A stretch of DNA of 64,000 nucleotides from Clostridium fungisolvens (lineage in GTDB: Bacteria > Bacillota > Clostridia > Clostridiales > Clostridiaceae), in assembly GCF_014193895.1 (NCBI RefSeq), contig NZ_BLZR01000001.1:4402001-4466000 (forward strand), in the 5' to 3' direction. Positions 16,431-25,271 of this stretch are shown in pieces. Below the pieces are notes generated by a model, which worked only from the letters and a program-made list of their open reading frames with translations, made no database searches and had not been told where the DNA came from. How positions within the stretch are numbered: position 1 is the first letter of the stretch; each line of letters begins with the position of its first letter. Both the position numbers and the translations under genes were made by a program.

Positions 16431-17273
16431 CTATAACTCTATCTCAGCATGTCTAGTAGCATGACAATTGATATTTACTGCGACTGGTAGTCCTGCAATA
16501 TGTGTTGGATATACCTCAACATTTACACCTAATGCTGTTGTTTTTCCTCCAAACCCTTGAGGGCCTATTCCAAGCTCATTAATTTTTTCTAAAAGTTCCT
16601 TTTCTAAATCAGCATAGTAGCTACTTGAATTGCTTTCATTTATATTTCTTATTAGTGCCTTTTTAGCCAAATTAGCAGCCTTATCAAAGGTTCCACCAAT
16701 GCCTACCCCAACTACTATTGGTGGGCATGGATTAGGACCTGCTTTTCTCACAGTTTCTAATACAAATTCTTTCACACCATCTATGCCGTCAGATGGCTTT
16801 AACATTTTTATTGCACTCATATTTTCTGATCCAAAACCTTTAGGCGCAACAGTAATTTTCATTTTATCCCCACTTACTATATTATAATAAATTACTGCTG
16901 GGGTATTATCTTTAGTATTAACTCTATTTATAGGATCTTCAACTACAGACTTTCTCAAAAACCCTTCGTCATATCCTCTTCTTACTCCTTCATTTATTGC
17001 ATCCTCAAGAAGCCCACCGGTGATGTGTACATCTTGGCCTAATTCTACAAACACACATGTCATACCTGTATCCTGACATATTGGCATATTTTCATTTTTA
17101 GCAATATCTGAATTTATCACAATATTATCTAAAATATTTTTAGCTATTGGCCAACTTTCATTTTTTCTAGCATTTTCTAAACTATTTCTTAAATCCTCTC
17201 CAAGATAATAGTTTGAAGATATACATAATTTTTTTACTGAATCTATTATTTGCGTAATATGTATTTCTTTCAT
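16431..17273 (-). CDS. fumA: Class I fumarate hydratase, alpha subunit
   Basis: This 280-residue N-terminal half carries the [4Fe-4S] cluster. The three likely cluster cysteines are in MPICQDTGM (about residue 58), AGPNPCPPI (about 184) and NINCHATRHAE (about 269). The start ATG at 17273 follows GGGGAGG; a longer frame from 17288 lacks a ribosome binding site. It is the first gene of a two-gene unit with the beta subunit. The enzyme is cytosolic and oxygen-sensitive, as expected in an anaerobe. Tartrate dehydratase alpha is the family alternative. Confidence 0.92.
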   Translation of the reverse strand: MKEIHITQIIDSVKKLCISSNYYLGEDLRNSLENARKNESWPIAKNILDNIVINSDIAKNENMPICQDTGMTCVFVELGQDVHITGGLLEDAINEGVRRGYDEGFLRKSVVEDPINRVNTKDNTPAVIYYNIVSGDKMKITVAPKGFGSENMSAIKMLKPSDGIDGVKEFVLETVRKAGPNPCPPIVVGVGIGGTFDKAANLAKKALIRNINESNSSSYYADLEKELLEKINELGIGPQGFGGKTTALGVNVEVYPTHIAGLPVAVNINCHATRHAEIEL

Positions 17274-17327
17274 AATTAACCTCCCCAAGTATTTTAATAA
17301 AGTATATTTTAAATATATTATTATCTA

Positions 17328-17371
17328 GTTTTGAAAAAAGATTTTGGATTGAAGTGTTTCATATTTAAATA
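17328..17371 (+). repeat. Dispersed short repeat, copy 2
   Basis: It matches 13199-13241 in the same orientation, with the central dyad degraded to ATTTTGGATTGAAGT. It lies between fumA and the divergent gene at 17446. Confidence 0.45.
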
Positions 17372-17445
17372 TAAATTATAATTGTTAGCATATTATGCTG
17401 AGAATGAAATTATAATCTATTATATCATTATTTTAAGGAGTAGGC

Positions 17446-18255
17446 ATGAAAACAAAACTTTCCTCCAAACTTTACGACATAATAATATACGGATTGATAG
17501 TAATACTATTAATAATAGTATTTTATGATTTCTATCATATAATAAATAGGGACAAGGCTAATTCAGTTCCCCATAACAGTATTAGTGTATCCCCTATAAC
17601 AGGCGAAAGGATTACTGAAGTAGGATCATCAAATTCAGTAATAGGCATTAAGTATTCTCCCGTAAAAATAAAAGACCTCACTAATGTAACAATAAGTGAT
17701 ATAGTCTATGAAACCTTTAATAAGGAAAGCAATTATATAGAATATTGGGCAGTTTTTTATAATAAGAAAATTGAGAGAAATGATTCTATAGATGTGATTA
17801 AAAATCTAACATTAAAAGACATACCTCATTTCGATTTTATGGACAAGGTAGACTTATATAAATTTAATTTTAAATCTAACTGTGATACAGTTTTTGTAGA
17901 ATATAAGCCAGGCATTTCCTCCAGCTTTACATATAATGGAGAAAACTATGTTCACTATAATGGTCCTATAACAGAAAAAAATGTCGTTACAAACAAAGAG
18001 CTTTCTTTTACAAATTTAGTCATCCAATACGTAGATGAGAAAAATATAAACCACGAAGATATCTTTTCTCATAAAGGAGAAGGCGATGGTTTTTTATTCA
18101 CAGGTGGAAAAGTTCAGAAGATATTTTGGAGAGATAACAATTTTTTCTTAAGTGATGGAGTTACTCCGTTGACATTAATTCGTGGAAATACTTACTGGGT
18201 AGTCACTGATAGTTCAACAAACATAATTACATCAAAATATCTTGTTAAAAAATAA
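17446..18255 (+). CDS. Membrane-anchored protein with YerB-like (DUF3048 C-terminal) domain
   Basis: The 269-residue protein has an N-terminal signal anchor (about 13-32, IIIYGLIVILLIIVFYDF) and an extracellular remainder. The end, with FTGGKVQKIFWRD, then FLSDGVTPLTLIRGNTYWVV, resembles the C-terminal domain of DUF3048 lipoproteins such as YerB. The usual N-terminal DUF3048 domain and a lipobox cysteine are absent. Instead, residues 70-190 form a domain I do not recognise. AAGGAG precedes the ATG. It is monocistronic. The resemblance is moderate and the role unknown. Confidence 0.7.
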   Translation: MKTKLSSKLYDIIIYGLIVILLIIVFYDFYHIINRDKANSVPHNSISVSPITGERITEVGSSNSVIGIKYSPVKIKDLTNVTISDIVYETFNKESNYIEYWAVFYNKKIERNDSIDVIKNLTLKDIPHFDFMDKVDLYKFNFKSNCDTVFVEYKPGISSSFTYNGENYVHYNGPITEKNVVTNKELSFTNLVIQYVDEKNINHEDIFSHKGEGDGFLFTGGKVQKIFWRDNNFFLSDGVTPLTLIRGNTYWVVTDSSTNIITSKYLVKK

Positions 18256-18319
18256 TTCTATCTTATGAAACCATACTTCTCAATTAATTTATAAATAGTA
18301 TATCCTCTTAGTAAATAAA

Positions 18320-18375
18320 AAAGAGACTGTTTCAGAGTTTTTTAGATAGTAATTACTTTGAAACACTCTCTATAT
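18320..18375. terminator. Bidirectional terminator between the YerB-like gene and cwlD
   Basis: GAGACTGTTTCA and TGAAACACTCTC pair with one mismatch across a 24-base loop, between A-rich and T-rich flanks. Confidence 0.7.
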
Positions 18376-18410
18376 ATTTGTATGATAACATTATTTCCTA
18401 GGAAATTTGA

Positions 18411-19106
18411 TTATTCAGCACCATTTTTAGACTGAAAGTACTTATCTACTCCATAGCTAATTGCCTCAGCTAACTTTCTCTGATAATCTTCTGTTTTCAG
18501 TAGTTGTTCTTCATCGGGATTAGACAAAAATCCACATTCTACTATAACACTTGGTATCCCTAACTTATCTCTTAATATTTTATATTGATCACCAGCTGCT
18601 TTTGCTATTCTTTTATTTTCCTTGTCTATCCTCTCAACTAATGCACTTTGAATCGTATCGCCTAACTTTTTACTTTCTTCATTGCTTGCGTGCCATACCT
18701 GTGCTCCGCAGTATTTACTCTGTGGGAACATGTTTTGATGTATGCTTACAAATATATCACACTTAGTACTCTCTTTCAATTTAACTCTATTAGTTAAATC
18801 TTCTACTTTTTTTTCCCTCACAGAATTTCCTTTTTCATATAGCCCACTATCATCTTCTCTTGTCATATAGACCTTATAATTTTTCTTTTCCAAATAATCT
18901 TTAAGCATTAATGAAATAGATAGATTAATATCTTTTTCTATGGTGCCATTCTTTGACTTAGCACCCCCATCAATTCCACCATGTCCTGCATCTATTAATA
19001 CTACTTTTTGTTCTTGTTTCGTTTTATCTTCTACTGCATTAACAATTACAGTATTAGTGAAAAATACAATTATGCAAACAAATAATACAGCTATACGCTT
19101 CCTCAT
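18411..19106 (-). CDS. cwlD: N-acetylmuramoyl-L-alanine amidase CwlD (spore cortex)
   Basis: CwlD cleaves the peptide side chain from N-acetylmuramic acid so that muramic-delta-lactam can form in the spore cortex, which germination enzymes need. The 231-residue Amidase_3 protein has an N-terminal signal anchor (about 4-22) and zinc-site residues in IDAGHGG, the GTIEKDINL Glu, SIHQN and the catalytic IVECGFLSN Glu. The ATG at 19106 is chosen because GGAGGTCACT lies just before it. The position downstream of rpsI is the usual CwlD location in clostridia and bacilli. A terminator separates it from rpsI, so it probably has its own sporulation promoter. Confidence 0.88.
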   Translation of the reverse strand: MRKRIAVLFVCIIVFFTNTVIVNAVEDKTKQEQKVVLIDAGHGGIDGGAKSKNGTIEKDINLSISLMLKDYLEKKNYKVYMTREDDSGLYEKGNSVREKKVEDLTNRVKLKESTKCDIFVSIHQNMFPQSKYCGAQVWHASNEESKKLGDTIQSALVERIDKENKRIAKAAGDQYKILRDKLGIPSVIVECGFLSNPDEEQLLKTEDYQRKLAEAISYGVDKYFQSKNGAE

Positions 19107-19358
19107 AGTGACCTCCATAAATACAATAATATCTGTAGTATTTTCTGCAGCATTTATATATTTATACACTATATTAAAAGTATATCTAAGTATATATCAT
19201 ATAAACTTTAATCATAAAGCTGAACTACTTCTTGTTGGAGTCAATTAAAATAAAGATTCCTAGATATATAAGATTAGTAAGACTTTAAAAATATATTAAG
19301 CTGGTTGCTTACTAATATTAATTCAAATGAACAAGTATCTTTTTGTAATTATATGCAT

Positions 19359-19387
19359 AAAAAAAAAGAGGAATACTCCTCTTTTTT
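19359..19387 (-). terminator. Terminator of rplM-rpsI
   Basis: AAAAAAGAGGA and TCCTCTTTTTT form a stem with a 4-base loop and a run of nine T on the minus strand. Confidence 0.9.
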
Positions 19388-19393
19388 GAAATA

Positions 19394-19786
19394 CTATCTC
19401 TTTGAGAACTGTGGTGATCTTCTAGCTTTCTTAAGACCGTATTTCTTTCTTTCCTTCATTCTTGGATCTCTTGTTAAGAATCCTGCTCTCTTTATTTCTG
19501 GCTTAACTGCTTCGTCAGATTTAACTAAAGCTCTTGATATACCGTGTCTTATAGCTCCTGCTTGACCTGTAAGTCCACCACCATGTACATTAACTATAAC
19601 ATCAAATTTATCTTTAGTTCCAGTTAATACTAATGGTTGATTAACTATAACTCTTAAAGTTTCTAAACCAAAATATGTTTCTATATCTTTGCTATTGATT
19701 ACTACCTTACCTTCACCTGCAACAAGTCTAACTCTTGCAACTGATTTCTTTCTTCTTCCAGTAGCCATGTATTGAACCTTTGCCAT
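19394..19786 (-). CDS. rpsI: 30S ribosomal protein S9
   Basis: S9 is a 130-residue small-subunit head protein whose C-terminal tail reaches the P-site tRNA. The tail RRSPQFSKR with its terminal SKR is intact, as is ATGRRKKSVARV near the N-terminus. A strong GGAGG lies upstream. It is second in the rplM-rpsI operon, 26 bases after rplM, and is followed by a terminator before cwlD. Confidence 0.98.
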   Translation of the reverse strand: MAKVQYMATGRRKKSVARVRLVAGEGKVVINSKDIETYFGLETLRVIVNQPLVLTGTKDKFDVIVNVHGGGLTGQAGAIRHGISRALVKSDEAVKPEIKRAGFLTRDPRMKERKKYGLKKARRSPQFSKR

Positions 19787-19812
19787 TTCTAATCCTCCTC
19801 CCGAGCGTCAAA

Positions 19813-20247
19813 TTAGTACTTTAATTCAAGTACTTCTGGATTTTGAGCTGCATGATTGTGTTCTGCACCTCTATAAACCTTAAGCTTTGTAAGCATTTTT
19901 CTTCCTAAAACTCCCTTTGGAAGCATTCTTCTTACAGCTTCTTCAAAAGCGAATTCAGGTTTCTTATCTAAAACTTCTCTATATGGAGTTTCTTTTAATC
20001 CACCTGGATATAAGCTGTGCTTTCTCATTAATTTTTGATCTAGTTTCTTTCCAGTTAAAAGAACCTTTTCAGCATTTATAATTATTACGAAATCTCCGCA
20101 ATCAACATTTGGAGTAAATGTTGGCTTATTCTTACCTCTTAATATTGAAGCAACTTGGCTAGCAACTCTTCCTAGTGGCTTTCCAGCAGCATCAACGACA
20201 TACCATTTTCTTTCAACTTCATTAGCTTTTGCAATGTATGATTTCAT
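19813..20247 (-). CDS. rplM: 50S ribosomal protein L13
   Basis: L13 is an early-assembling large-subunit protein. The ATG at 20247 (GGGAGGG upstream) gives 144 residues, the usual length; a longer frame to 20289 has no RBS and overlaps the leader. Family stretches WYVVDAAGKPLGRVAS, GDFVIIINAEKV and MLPKGVLGRKM are present. It leads the rplM-rpsI pair and has its own promoter and a structured leader. Confidence 0.98.
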   Translation of the reverse strand: MKSYIAKANEVERKWYVVDAAGKPLGRVASQVASILRGKNKPTFTPNVDCGDFVIIINAEKVLLTGKKLDQKLMRKHSLYPGGLKETPYREVLDKKPEFAFEEAVRRMLPKGVLGRKMLTKLKVYRGAEHNHAAQNPEVLELKY

Positions 20248-20352
20248 CGTTTTCCCTCCCTGAACTTTCTTTAAAGCTTGCTTACGCATATAGTCAAATC
20301 TATAATGTCAAGATCCATGCTAAGTGGATCTTATACACGTATCTCACGAACA
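20248..20352 (-). ncRNA. Structured 5' leader of rplM (candidate L13 leader)
   Basis: The roughly 105-base leader contains an 8-bp hairpin, AAGATCCA with TGGATCTT (20310-20332), and a downstream conserved-looking TATGCGTAAGCAAGC segment. L13 autoregulatory leaders are known in Firmicutes at this position. The assignment rests on position and the hairpin, not on a covariance match. Confidence 0.5.
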
Positions 20353-20358
20353 TAGACT

Positions 20359-20387
20359 ATTATAATACACGCTTACGGGCGTGTCAA
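20359..20387 (-). promoter_or_regulatory. Promoter of rplM-rpsI
   Basis: TTGACA (20382-20387), exactly 17 bases, then TATAAT (20359-20364): a perfect consensus sigma-A promoter. Most of the spacer lies in a dyad, ACACGC with GCGTGT, unusual for a spacer. This promoter begins about 18 bases after the truA stop. Confidence 0.9.
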
Positions 20388-20404
20388 CAAATTTTATCAA
20401 TAAT

Positions 20405-21139
20405 TTAGTAAAAAACTTTTTCTAAGCATAAACCACAAGCTGGCGCAGACTTTCCAGCTTTCTGCCTTATTCCCTCTGATATAATTTTTTCCACATCACT
20501 AGGCTCAATCTTATGTATACCCACCATTATTAAGGTCCCTACTATTATTCTAACCATATTATATAAAAAACCATTACCAGCTACATAAAATTTAATAATA
20601 TCATTATTCACTTCAATATCTAGCTGAGTTATTGTTCTAACAGTGGTTTTTACTGATCCACCTTTATTTTGAAAAGCCTTAAAATCATGAGTTCCTAAAA
20701 AATATTGAGCCGCCAATTTTATAGCCTCTATATCTAGTTTTTTTTCATAATTATAAAAATAATTTCTTCCTATAACAGTGGGTACTTCATTGTTTCTTAT
20801 AGTATAACTATACATTTTTCCCTTTGATGAATACCTAGCATGAAAATCATCTGAAACCTCTTCAGATGATATAACTAATATATCATCCGGCAGCTTTGTA
20901 TTAAGGGCGTCCTTAAACCTCTCAGCAGGTATTCTGCTATTAGTTTTAAAGTTTACTACATAACCTCTTGCATGAACCCCAGAATCCGTTCTGGAGCTTC
21001 CTAACGTCTCTATGTCCTCTTTAGTTAAAGTTCTAATTGCCTTATCTAATTTATTCTGTACAGTCATCCCATGTTTTTGCTTTTGCCATCCGTTGTAGCC
21101 AGTTCCATCATACTCTAAAATAAGTTTTATATTTCTCAA
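20405..21139 (-). CDS. truA: tRNA pseudouridine(38-40) synthase TruA
   Basis: TruA isomerises uridines 38-40 of the tRNA anticodon stem. The 244-residue protein has the catalytic Asp in SSRTDSGVHARG (about residue 52), the N-terminal LEYDGTGYNGWQKQ and the C-terminal GNGFLYNMVRIIVGTL. It is the last gene of the ecfA1-ecfA2-ecfT-truA unit, 13 bases after ecfT, the usual clostridial order. Confidence 0.97.
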   Translation of the reverse strand: MRNIKLILEYDGTGYNGWQKQKHGMTVQNKLDKAIRTLTKEDIETLGSSRTDSGVHARGYVVNFKTNSRIPAERFKDALNTKLPDDILVISSEEVSDDFHARYSSKGKMYSYTIRNNEVPTVIGRNYFYNYEKKLDIEAIKLAAQYFLGTHDFKAFQNKGGSVKTTVRTITQLDIEVNNDIIKFYVAGNGFLYNMVRIIVGTLIMVGIHKIEPSDVEKIISEGIRQKAGKSAPACGLCLEKVFY

Positions 21140-21152
21140 CTAAATCACCTAA

Positions 21153-21965
21153 TTATCTTATTCCAAACCTAACGTAAAAACTTATCACTAGTAAAGCAAT
21201 TATTATAATATAAGCTACAACATCCCTAGCTCCATATTTTAGTTGCTTCATTCTTGTTCTTCCTTCTCCACCTCTATAACATCTAGCCTCCATTGCCATA
21301 GCAAGCTCATCAGCTCTTCTAAATGAACTTATGAATAGAGGAACTAATAAAGGAATTAAGCTCTTTGCCTTTTGTATAACATTTCCTGATTCGAAATCTG
21401 CTCCTCTAGCTTGTTGAGCCTTCATTATCTTATCAGTTTCATCCATTAAAGTTGGTATAAATCTTAGAGCTATAGTCATCATCATTGCAAGCTCATGTGC
21501 TGGAACCCCTATTTTCTTAAATGGATTAAGAAGATTCTCAATTCCATCAGTTAACTCTATAGGAGAAGTGGTTAATGTTAATAACGATGTCCCTAAAATT
21601 AAAAATATAAGTCTAAGGGTCATAAATACTGCAGTATCTATCCCTTCTTTATATATATTAATGAATTTGAAAGTATAAATTAAGTTCTCAGGTTTGCCTT
21701 GTATCATAAAGATATTTAACGCAGCCGTTATCAGAATAAGTACAAAAACAGGTTTCAAACCTCTATATAAAAATCTTAAATGAACTTGTGAAAATAGTAT
21801 TGATGCACATAAGAAAGCTGTAACAAAAATATATCCAACATATTTATTCATAATAAAGAGAGAAACTATAAAAAGCATGGATATCAATATTTTAGTTCTT
21901 GGATCTAACTTATGTATGAACGAATCACCCGGTATATACTGGCCTATTGTAATTTCCTTTAGCAT
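21153..21965 (-). CDS. ecfT: Energy-coupling factor transporter transmembrane protein EcfT
   Basis: EcfT is the membrane scaffold that links the two ECF ATPases to exchangeable substrate-binding S components for vitamins and metals. The 270-residue product has about six hydrophobic segments. It carries the coupling-helix motif QQARGAD (about 186-192) and the related EARCYRGG (about 224), whose Ala-Arg pairs dock on the ATPases. It lies 20 bases after ecfA2. No S component is encoded nearby, so this is the shared (group II) module. Confidence 0.96.
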   Translation of the reverse strand: MLKEITIGQYIPGDSFIHKLDPRTKILISMLFIVSLFIMNKYVGYIFVTAFLCASILFSQVHLRFLYRGLKPVFVLILITAALNIFMIQGKPENLIYTFKFINIYKEGIDTAVFMTLRLIFLILGTSLLTLTTSPIELTDGIENLLNPFKKIGVPAHELAMMMTIALRFIPTLMDETDKIMKAQQARGADFESGNVIQKAKSLIPLLVPLFISSFRRADELAMAMEARCYRGGEGRTRMKQLKYGARDVVAYIIIIALLVISFYVRFGIR

Positions 21966-21985
21966 AATATCCCTAATCTCCCTTC

Positions 21986-22843
21986 CTACTTGTTATTTTT
22001 TATATATTGCAGCAATTCTTCTTTTGCCTGTTCTACTGTAAATACACTACTGCTTATATTAAATCCCTTATTTCTTAATGATCTAACTAAGTAAGTTACC
22101 TGTGGTGCAGCTAATCCTACTTCTTCTAATACTTCTATTTTATTAAATATTTCAGAAGGAAAACCATCTAATATAGATTTACCTTTATTCATAACTATTA
22201 CTCTATCTGCCAGCTTTGCAACATCTTCCATACTATGGCTTACTAGTATTATAGTCATATTATATTCCTTATGCAGTATATTTATCTGCTCTAATATCTC
22301 ATCTCTGCCCTTAGGATCTAATCCTGCTGTAGGTTCATCTAATATTAATATCTTAGGTTCCATTGCCACAACTCCAGCTATAGCAACTCTTCTTTTTTGA
22401 CCTCCGCTTAGTTCAAATGGTGATTTATCCTTATACATCTCATATTCTAAACCAACCATTTTCATAGCTCTCTTAGTTCTTTTATCTATCTCATCTTCTG
22501 ATAGACCTAAATTTCTTGGTCCAAATTGTATGTCCTTCTCTATTGTCTCTTCAAAAAGTTGATATTCCGGATACTGGAATACAAGTCCTATTTTTTTTCT
22601 TATATCTGATAGTTTTACCCCTTTTTGAGTTATGTCAATGTCATCAACAATTATCTTCCCACTAGATGGTTTCAATAATCCATTTAAATGTTGAATAAGA
22701 GTTGATTTACCTGACCCAGTATGACCTATAAGAGCTACAAACTGTCCATCCATTATTTCTAATGATACATCATCTAATGCTTTTTTCTCAAAGGGTGATT
22801 TTGGCATATATATATGAGTTAAGTTTTCTATTTTAATTGACAT
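21986..22843 (-). CDS. ecfA2: Energy-coupling factor ATPase EcfA2
   Basis: The 285-residue ABC ATPase has Walker A GHTGSGKST (about 39-47), the Q-loop FQYPEYQLFE, signature LSGGQKRR, Walker B ILILDEPTAGLDP and the switch His in VSHSMED. It pairs with EcfA1 as the heterodimeric motor of the ECF transporter. Its start overlaps the end of ecfA1 by 16 bases, indicating coupled translation. The C-terminal extension past residue 235 is typical of EcfA. Confidence 0.97.
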   Translation of the reverse strand: MSIKIENLTHIYMPKSPFEKKALDDVSLEIMDGQFVALIGHTGSGKSTLIQHLNGLLKPSSGKIIVDDIDITQKGVKLSDIRKKIGLVFQYPEYQLFEETIEKDIQFGPRNLGLSEDEIDKRTKRAMKMVGLEYEMYKDKSPFELSGGQKRRVAIAGVVAMEPKILILDEPTAGLDPKGRDEILEQINILHKEYNMTIILVSHSMEDVAKLADRVIVMNKGKSILDGFPSEIFNKIEVLEEVGLAAPQVTYLVRSLRNKGFNISSSVFTVEQAKEELLQYIKNNK

Positions 22844-23673
22844 AATGCATCCACCATCTCATCTACATTTAATATTTTAGTGCTTATATTTATTCCTGAC
22901 TTCTGAAGTTCATAAGCCAATTCAGTAACTTGAGGCACATCCAATCCTATCTTCTTCATAGTTTCAACTTGAGAAAATACTTCTCTTGGAACACCTTCCA
23001 TCATTACTTTACCTTGATCCATTACTACTATTCTATCAGCTTCAGCAGCTTCGTCCATATAATGAGTTATTAGAATTATAGTTATTCCATAATTCTTATT
23101 AACATCTTTTATAGTACTAATAACTTCTTTTCTACCTATAGGATCTAGCATTGCAGTAGGTTCATCTAATATTATACATTGTGGCCTCATAGCCAGAATA
23201 CCAGCTATTGCAATTCTTTGCTTTTGTCCTCCTGATAACAGATGAGGAGCATGTTTCCTATATTCGTACATTTCAACTTTCTTCAAGCTATCATCTACTC
23301 TTTTTCTTATTTCTGAAGGTTCTATTCCCAAATTCTCAGGTCCAAAAGCTACATCTTCTTCTACAATTGTAGCTACCATTTGATTGTCAGGGTTCTGAAA
23401 CACCATTCCAGCTCTTTTTCTTACTTCCCAGGTATTATCTACATCAGATGTGTCAATACCATCCACGTATACTTTCCCACCGCTAGGAAGGAGTAACGCA
23501 TTTATATGTTTGGCAATAGTGGACTTTCCCGAGCCATTATGTCCAAGCACAACCAAGAATTCACCTTTTTTAACACTTAGGTTAACACCATTAATAGCAT
23601 ACTTTTCTTCCCCATTTTCACCATTTACATATTTAAAAGTGAGATCTTTGCATTCTACCATCATATCACTCAT
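22828..23673 (-). CDS. ecfA1: Energy-coupling factor ATPase EcfA1
   Basis: The first ECF ATPase. The ATG at 23673 follows GGAGGAATTTCA and gives 281 residues; a longer frame to 23703 has no ribosome binding site. It has Walker A GHNGSGKST, the Q-loop VFQNPDNQMVA, signature LSGGQKQR, Walker B IILDEPTAMLDP and the switch His in ITHYMDE. It is the leading gene of ecfA1-ecfA2-ecfT-truA, downstream of the alpha operon and separated from it by the rplQ terminator. Confidence 0.97.
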   Translation of the reverse strand: MSDMMVECKDLTFKYVNGENGEEKYAINGVNLSVKKGEFLVVLGHNGSGKSTIAKHINALLLPSGGKVYVDGIDTSDVDNTWEVRKRAGMVFQNPDNQMVATIVEEDVAFGPENLGIEPSEIRKRVDDSLKKVEMYEYRKHAPHLLSGGQKQRIAIAGILAMRPQCIILDEPTAMLDPIGRKEVISTIKDVNKNYGITIILITHYMDEAAEADRIVVMDQGKVMMEGVPREVFSQVETMKKIGLDVPQVTELAYELQKSGINISTKILNVDEMVDALCQLK

Positions 23674-23834
23674 TGAAATTCCTCCAAAATTATTTCTAAT
23701 CACATTATAAAGCTTACTAATTTCTGAATAAGTTTTATAATGTGGACAATATCTATTGTCTATTATACTTTATAAAATAGTAGTTTTCTATACTGTTTAC
23801 ACATGAATATACATCCAAATAAAATTATATGTTA

Positions 23835-23866
23835 AAATGGGGACTAAGCCGTAACTTAATCCCCAG
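23835..23866 (-). terminator. Terminator of the alpha operon (after rplQ)
   Basis: GGGGATTAAG and CTTAGTCCCC form a stem with one mismatch and a 6-base loop. On the minus strand it is followed by ATTTTAAC. Confidence 0.65.
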
Positions 23867-23870
23867 TAAA

Positions 23871-24212
23871 TTATACTAATTCAAGTATAACTATTTCAGC
23901 TCCGTCGCCTCTTCTTGGGCCAACTTTATACATTCTTGTATAACCACCGTTTCTCTCAGTGTATTTTGGAGCAACATTTTCAAATAAGTTCTTCACTACT
24001 GCTTCTTCAGTAACAAAAGACAAAACCTGTCTTCTTGCATGAAGATCTCCTCTTTTAGCAAGAGTGATCATTTTTTCTGCAAGACTTCTAGCTTCTTTAG
24101 CTCTTGTTTCAGTTGTTTCTATTTTACCATGCTTTAAGAAGCTTGTAACAAGGTTTCTTAGCATAGCTTTTCTCTGATCAGTAGGACGACCTAACTTACG
24201 ATATCCTGCCAT
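23871..24212 (-). CDS. rplQ: 50S ribosomal protein L17
   Basis: L17 lies near the peptide exit tunnel. The 113-residue protein has the N-terminal GYRKLGRPTDQRKAMLRN and a C-terminus ending AEIVILELV, the short bacterial form. It follows rpoA by 16 bases and closes the rpsM-rpsK-rpsD-rpoA-rplQ operon. AGGAGG precedes the ATG. Confidence 0.98.
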   Translation of the reverse strand: MAGYRKLGRPTDQRKAMLRNLVTSFLKHGKIETTETRAKEARSLAEKMITLAKRGDLHARRQVLSFVTEEAVVKNLFENVAPKYTERNGGYTRMYKVGPRRGDGAEIVILELV

Positions 24213-24228
24213 AGCTTTACCTCCTTAC

Positions 24229-25176
24229 CTACTCGTCATTTAATCTAAGACCTAAACCCAATTCTTTAAGCTTTCTTTCAACTTCTTCAAGGGACTTCTT
24301 ACCAAGGTTTCTTACCTTCATCATATCATCCATTGATCTTTGAGCAAGCTCTTGAACAGTGTTTATACCAGCTCTCTTTAAACAGTTATATGATCTAACT
24401 GATAAATCAAGCTCCTCTATAGTCATTTCAAGTACTTTTTCTTTATTATCTTCTTCTTTTTCGATCATTATTTCAACATCATTAGTGTTGTCTGTAAGAG
24501 TCATAAATAATTTGAAGTGTTCTATAAGAATCTTTGCAGATAAACTTATAGCTTCCTCAATCTTTATTGTTCCATTAGTCCAAACTTCTAAAGTTAACTT
24601 ATCATAATCTGTGATTTGGCCAACTCTAGTATTTTCAACTGTGAAATTAACTCTTTTTACAGGTGTGTATATTGAGTCCATTGCTATAGAACCTATTGGA
24701 AGATTGTCGCTCTTATTTTTATTTTGGGAAACATACCCTCTTCCTCTATTAACGGTAATCTCCACATACAACTTAGCATTTTCATCTAGAGTTGCGATAT
24801 GTAAATCTTCGCTAACAACTTCTACATCACCATCAGTCTTTATATCAGCACCTGTAACTACTCCAGGGCCTTTTGCATCAATATATATAGTCTTTGGGCC
24901 ATCTCCAGTCATTCTAAGCGCTAAGGACTTCATGTTAAGAATTAATTCTGTAACATCTTCCTTCACACCAGTTACTGTAGAAAACTCATGAACTACACCA
25001 TCAATTTTTACTGATGTTGGTGCAGCTCCTGGTAAAGAAGAAAGTAATATTCTTCTTAATGCATTACCAAGAGTTGTTCCATAACCTCTTTCTAGCGGTT
25101 CAATAACAAATTTACCATAAGTACCGTCATCGCTAGATTCAACACATTCGATTATTGGCTTTTCTATTTCTAACAT
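24229..25176 (-). CDS. rpoA: DNA-directed RNA polymerase subunit alpha
   Basis: Alpha dimerises to nucleate RNA polymerase assembly and its C-terminal domain contacts promoters and regulators. The ATG at 25176 (AAAGGAGGG upstream) gives 315 residues. The N-terminal assembly domain shows TTLGNALRRILLSS and the VHEFSTVTGVKEDV stretch. The C-terminal domain includes LDLSVRSYNCLKRAGI and NLGKKSLEEV. It sits between rpsD and rplQ in the alpha operon. Confidence 0.98.
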   Translation of the reverse strand: MLEIEKPIIECVESSDDGTYGKFVIEPLERGYGTTLGNALRRILLSSLPGAAPTSVKIDGVVHEFSTVTGVKEDVTELILNMKSLALRMTGDGPKTIYIDAKGPGVVTGADIKTDGDVEVVSEDLHIATLDENAKLYVEITVNRGRGYVSQNKNKSDNLPIGSIAMDSIYTPVKRVNFTVENTRVGQITDYDKLTLEVWTNGTIKIEEAISLSAKILIEHFKLFMTLTDNTNDVEIMIEKEEDNKEKVLEMTIEELDLSVRSYNCLKRAGINTVQELAQRSMDDMMKVRNLGKKSLEEVERKLKELGLGLRLNDE

Positions 25177-25271
25177 TAACAAACCCTCCTTTTATATAAA
25201 ATGGCAACCTTATTATGAGGGCAACTGATCCTATATCTGCAAGGATTAAAAAACCTATACAAATATTACTG

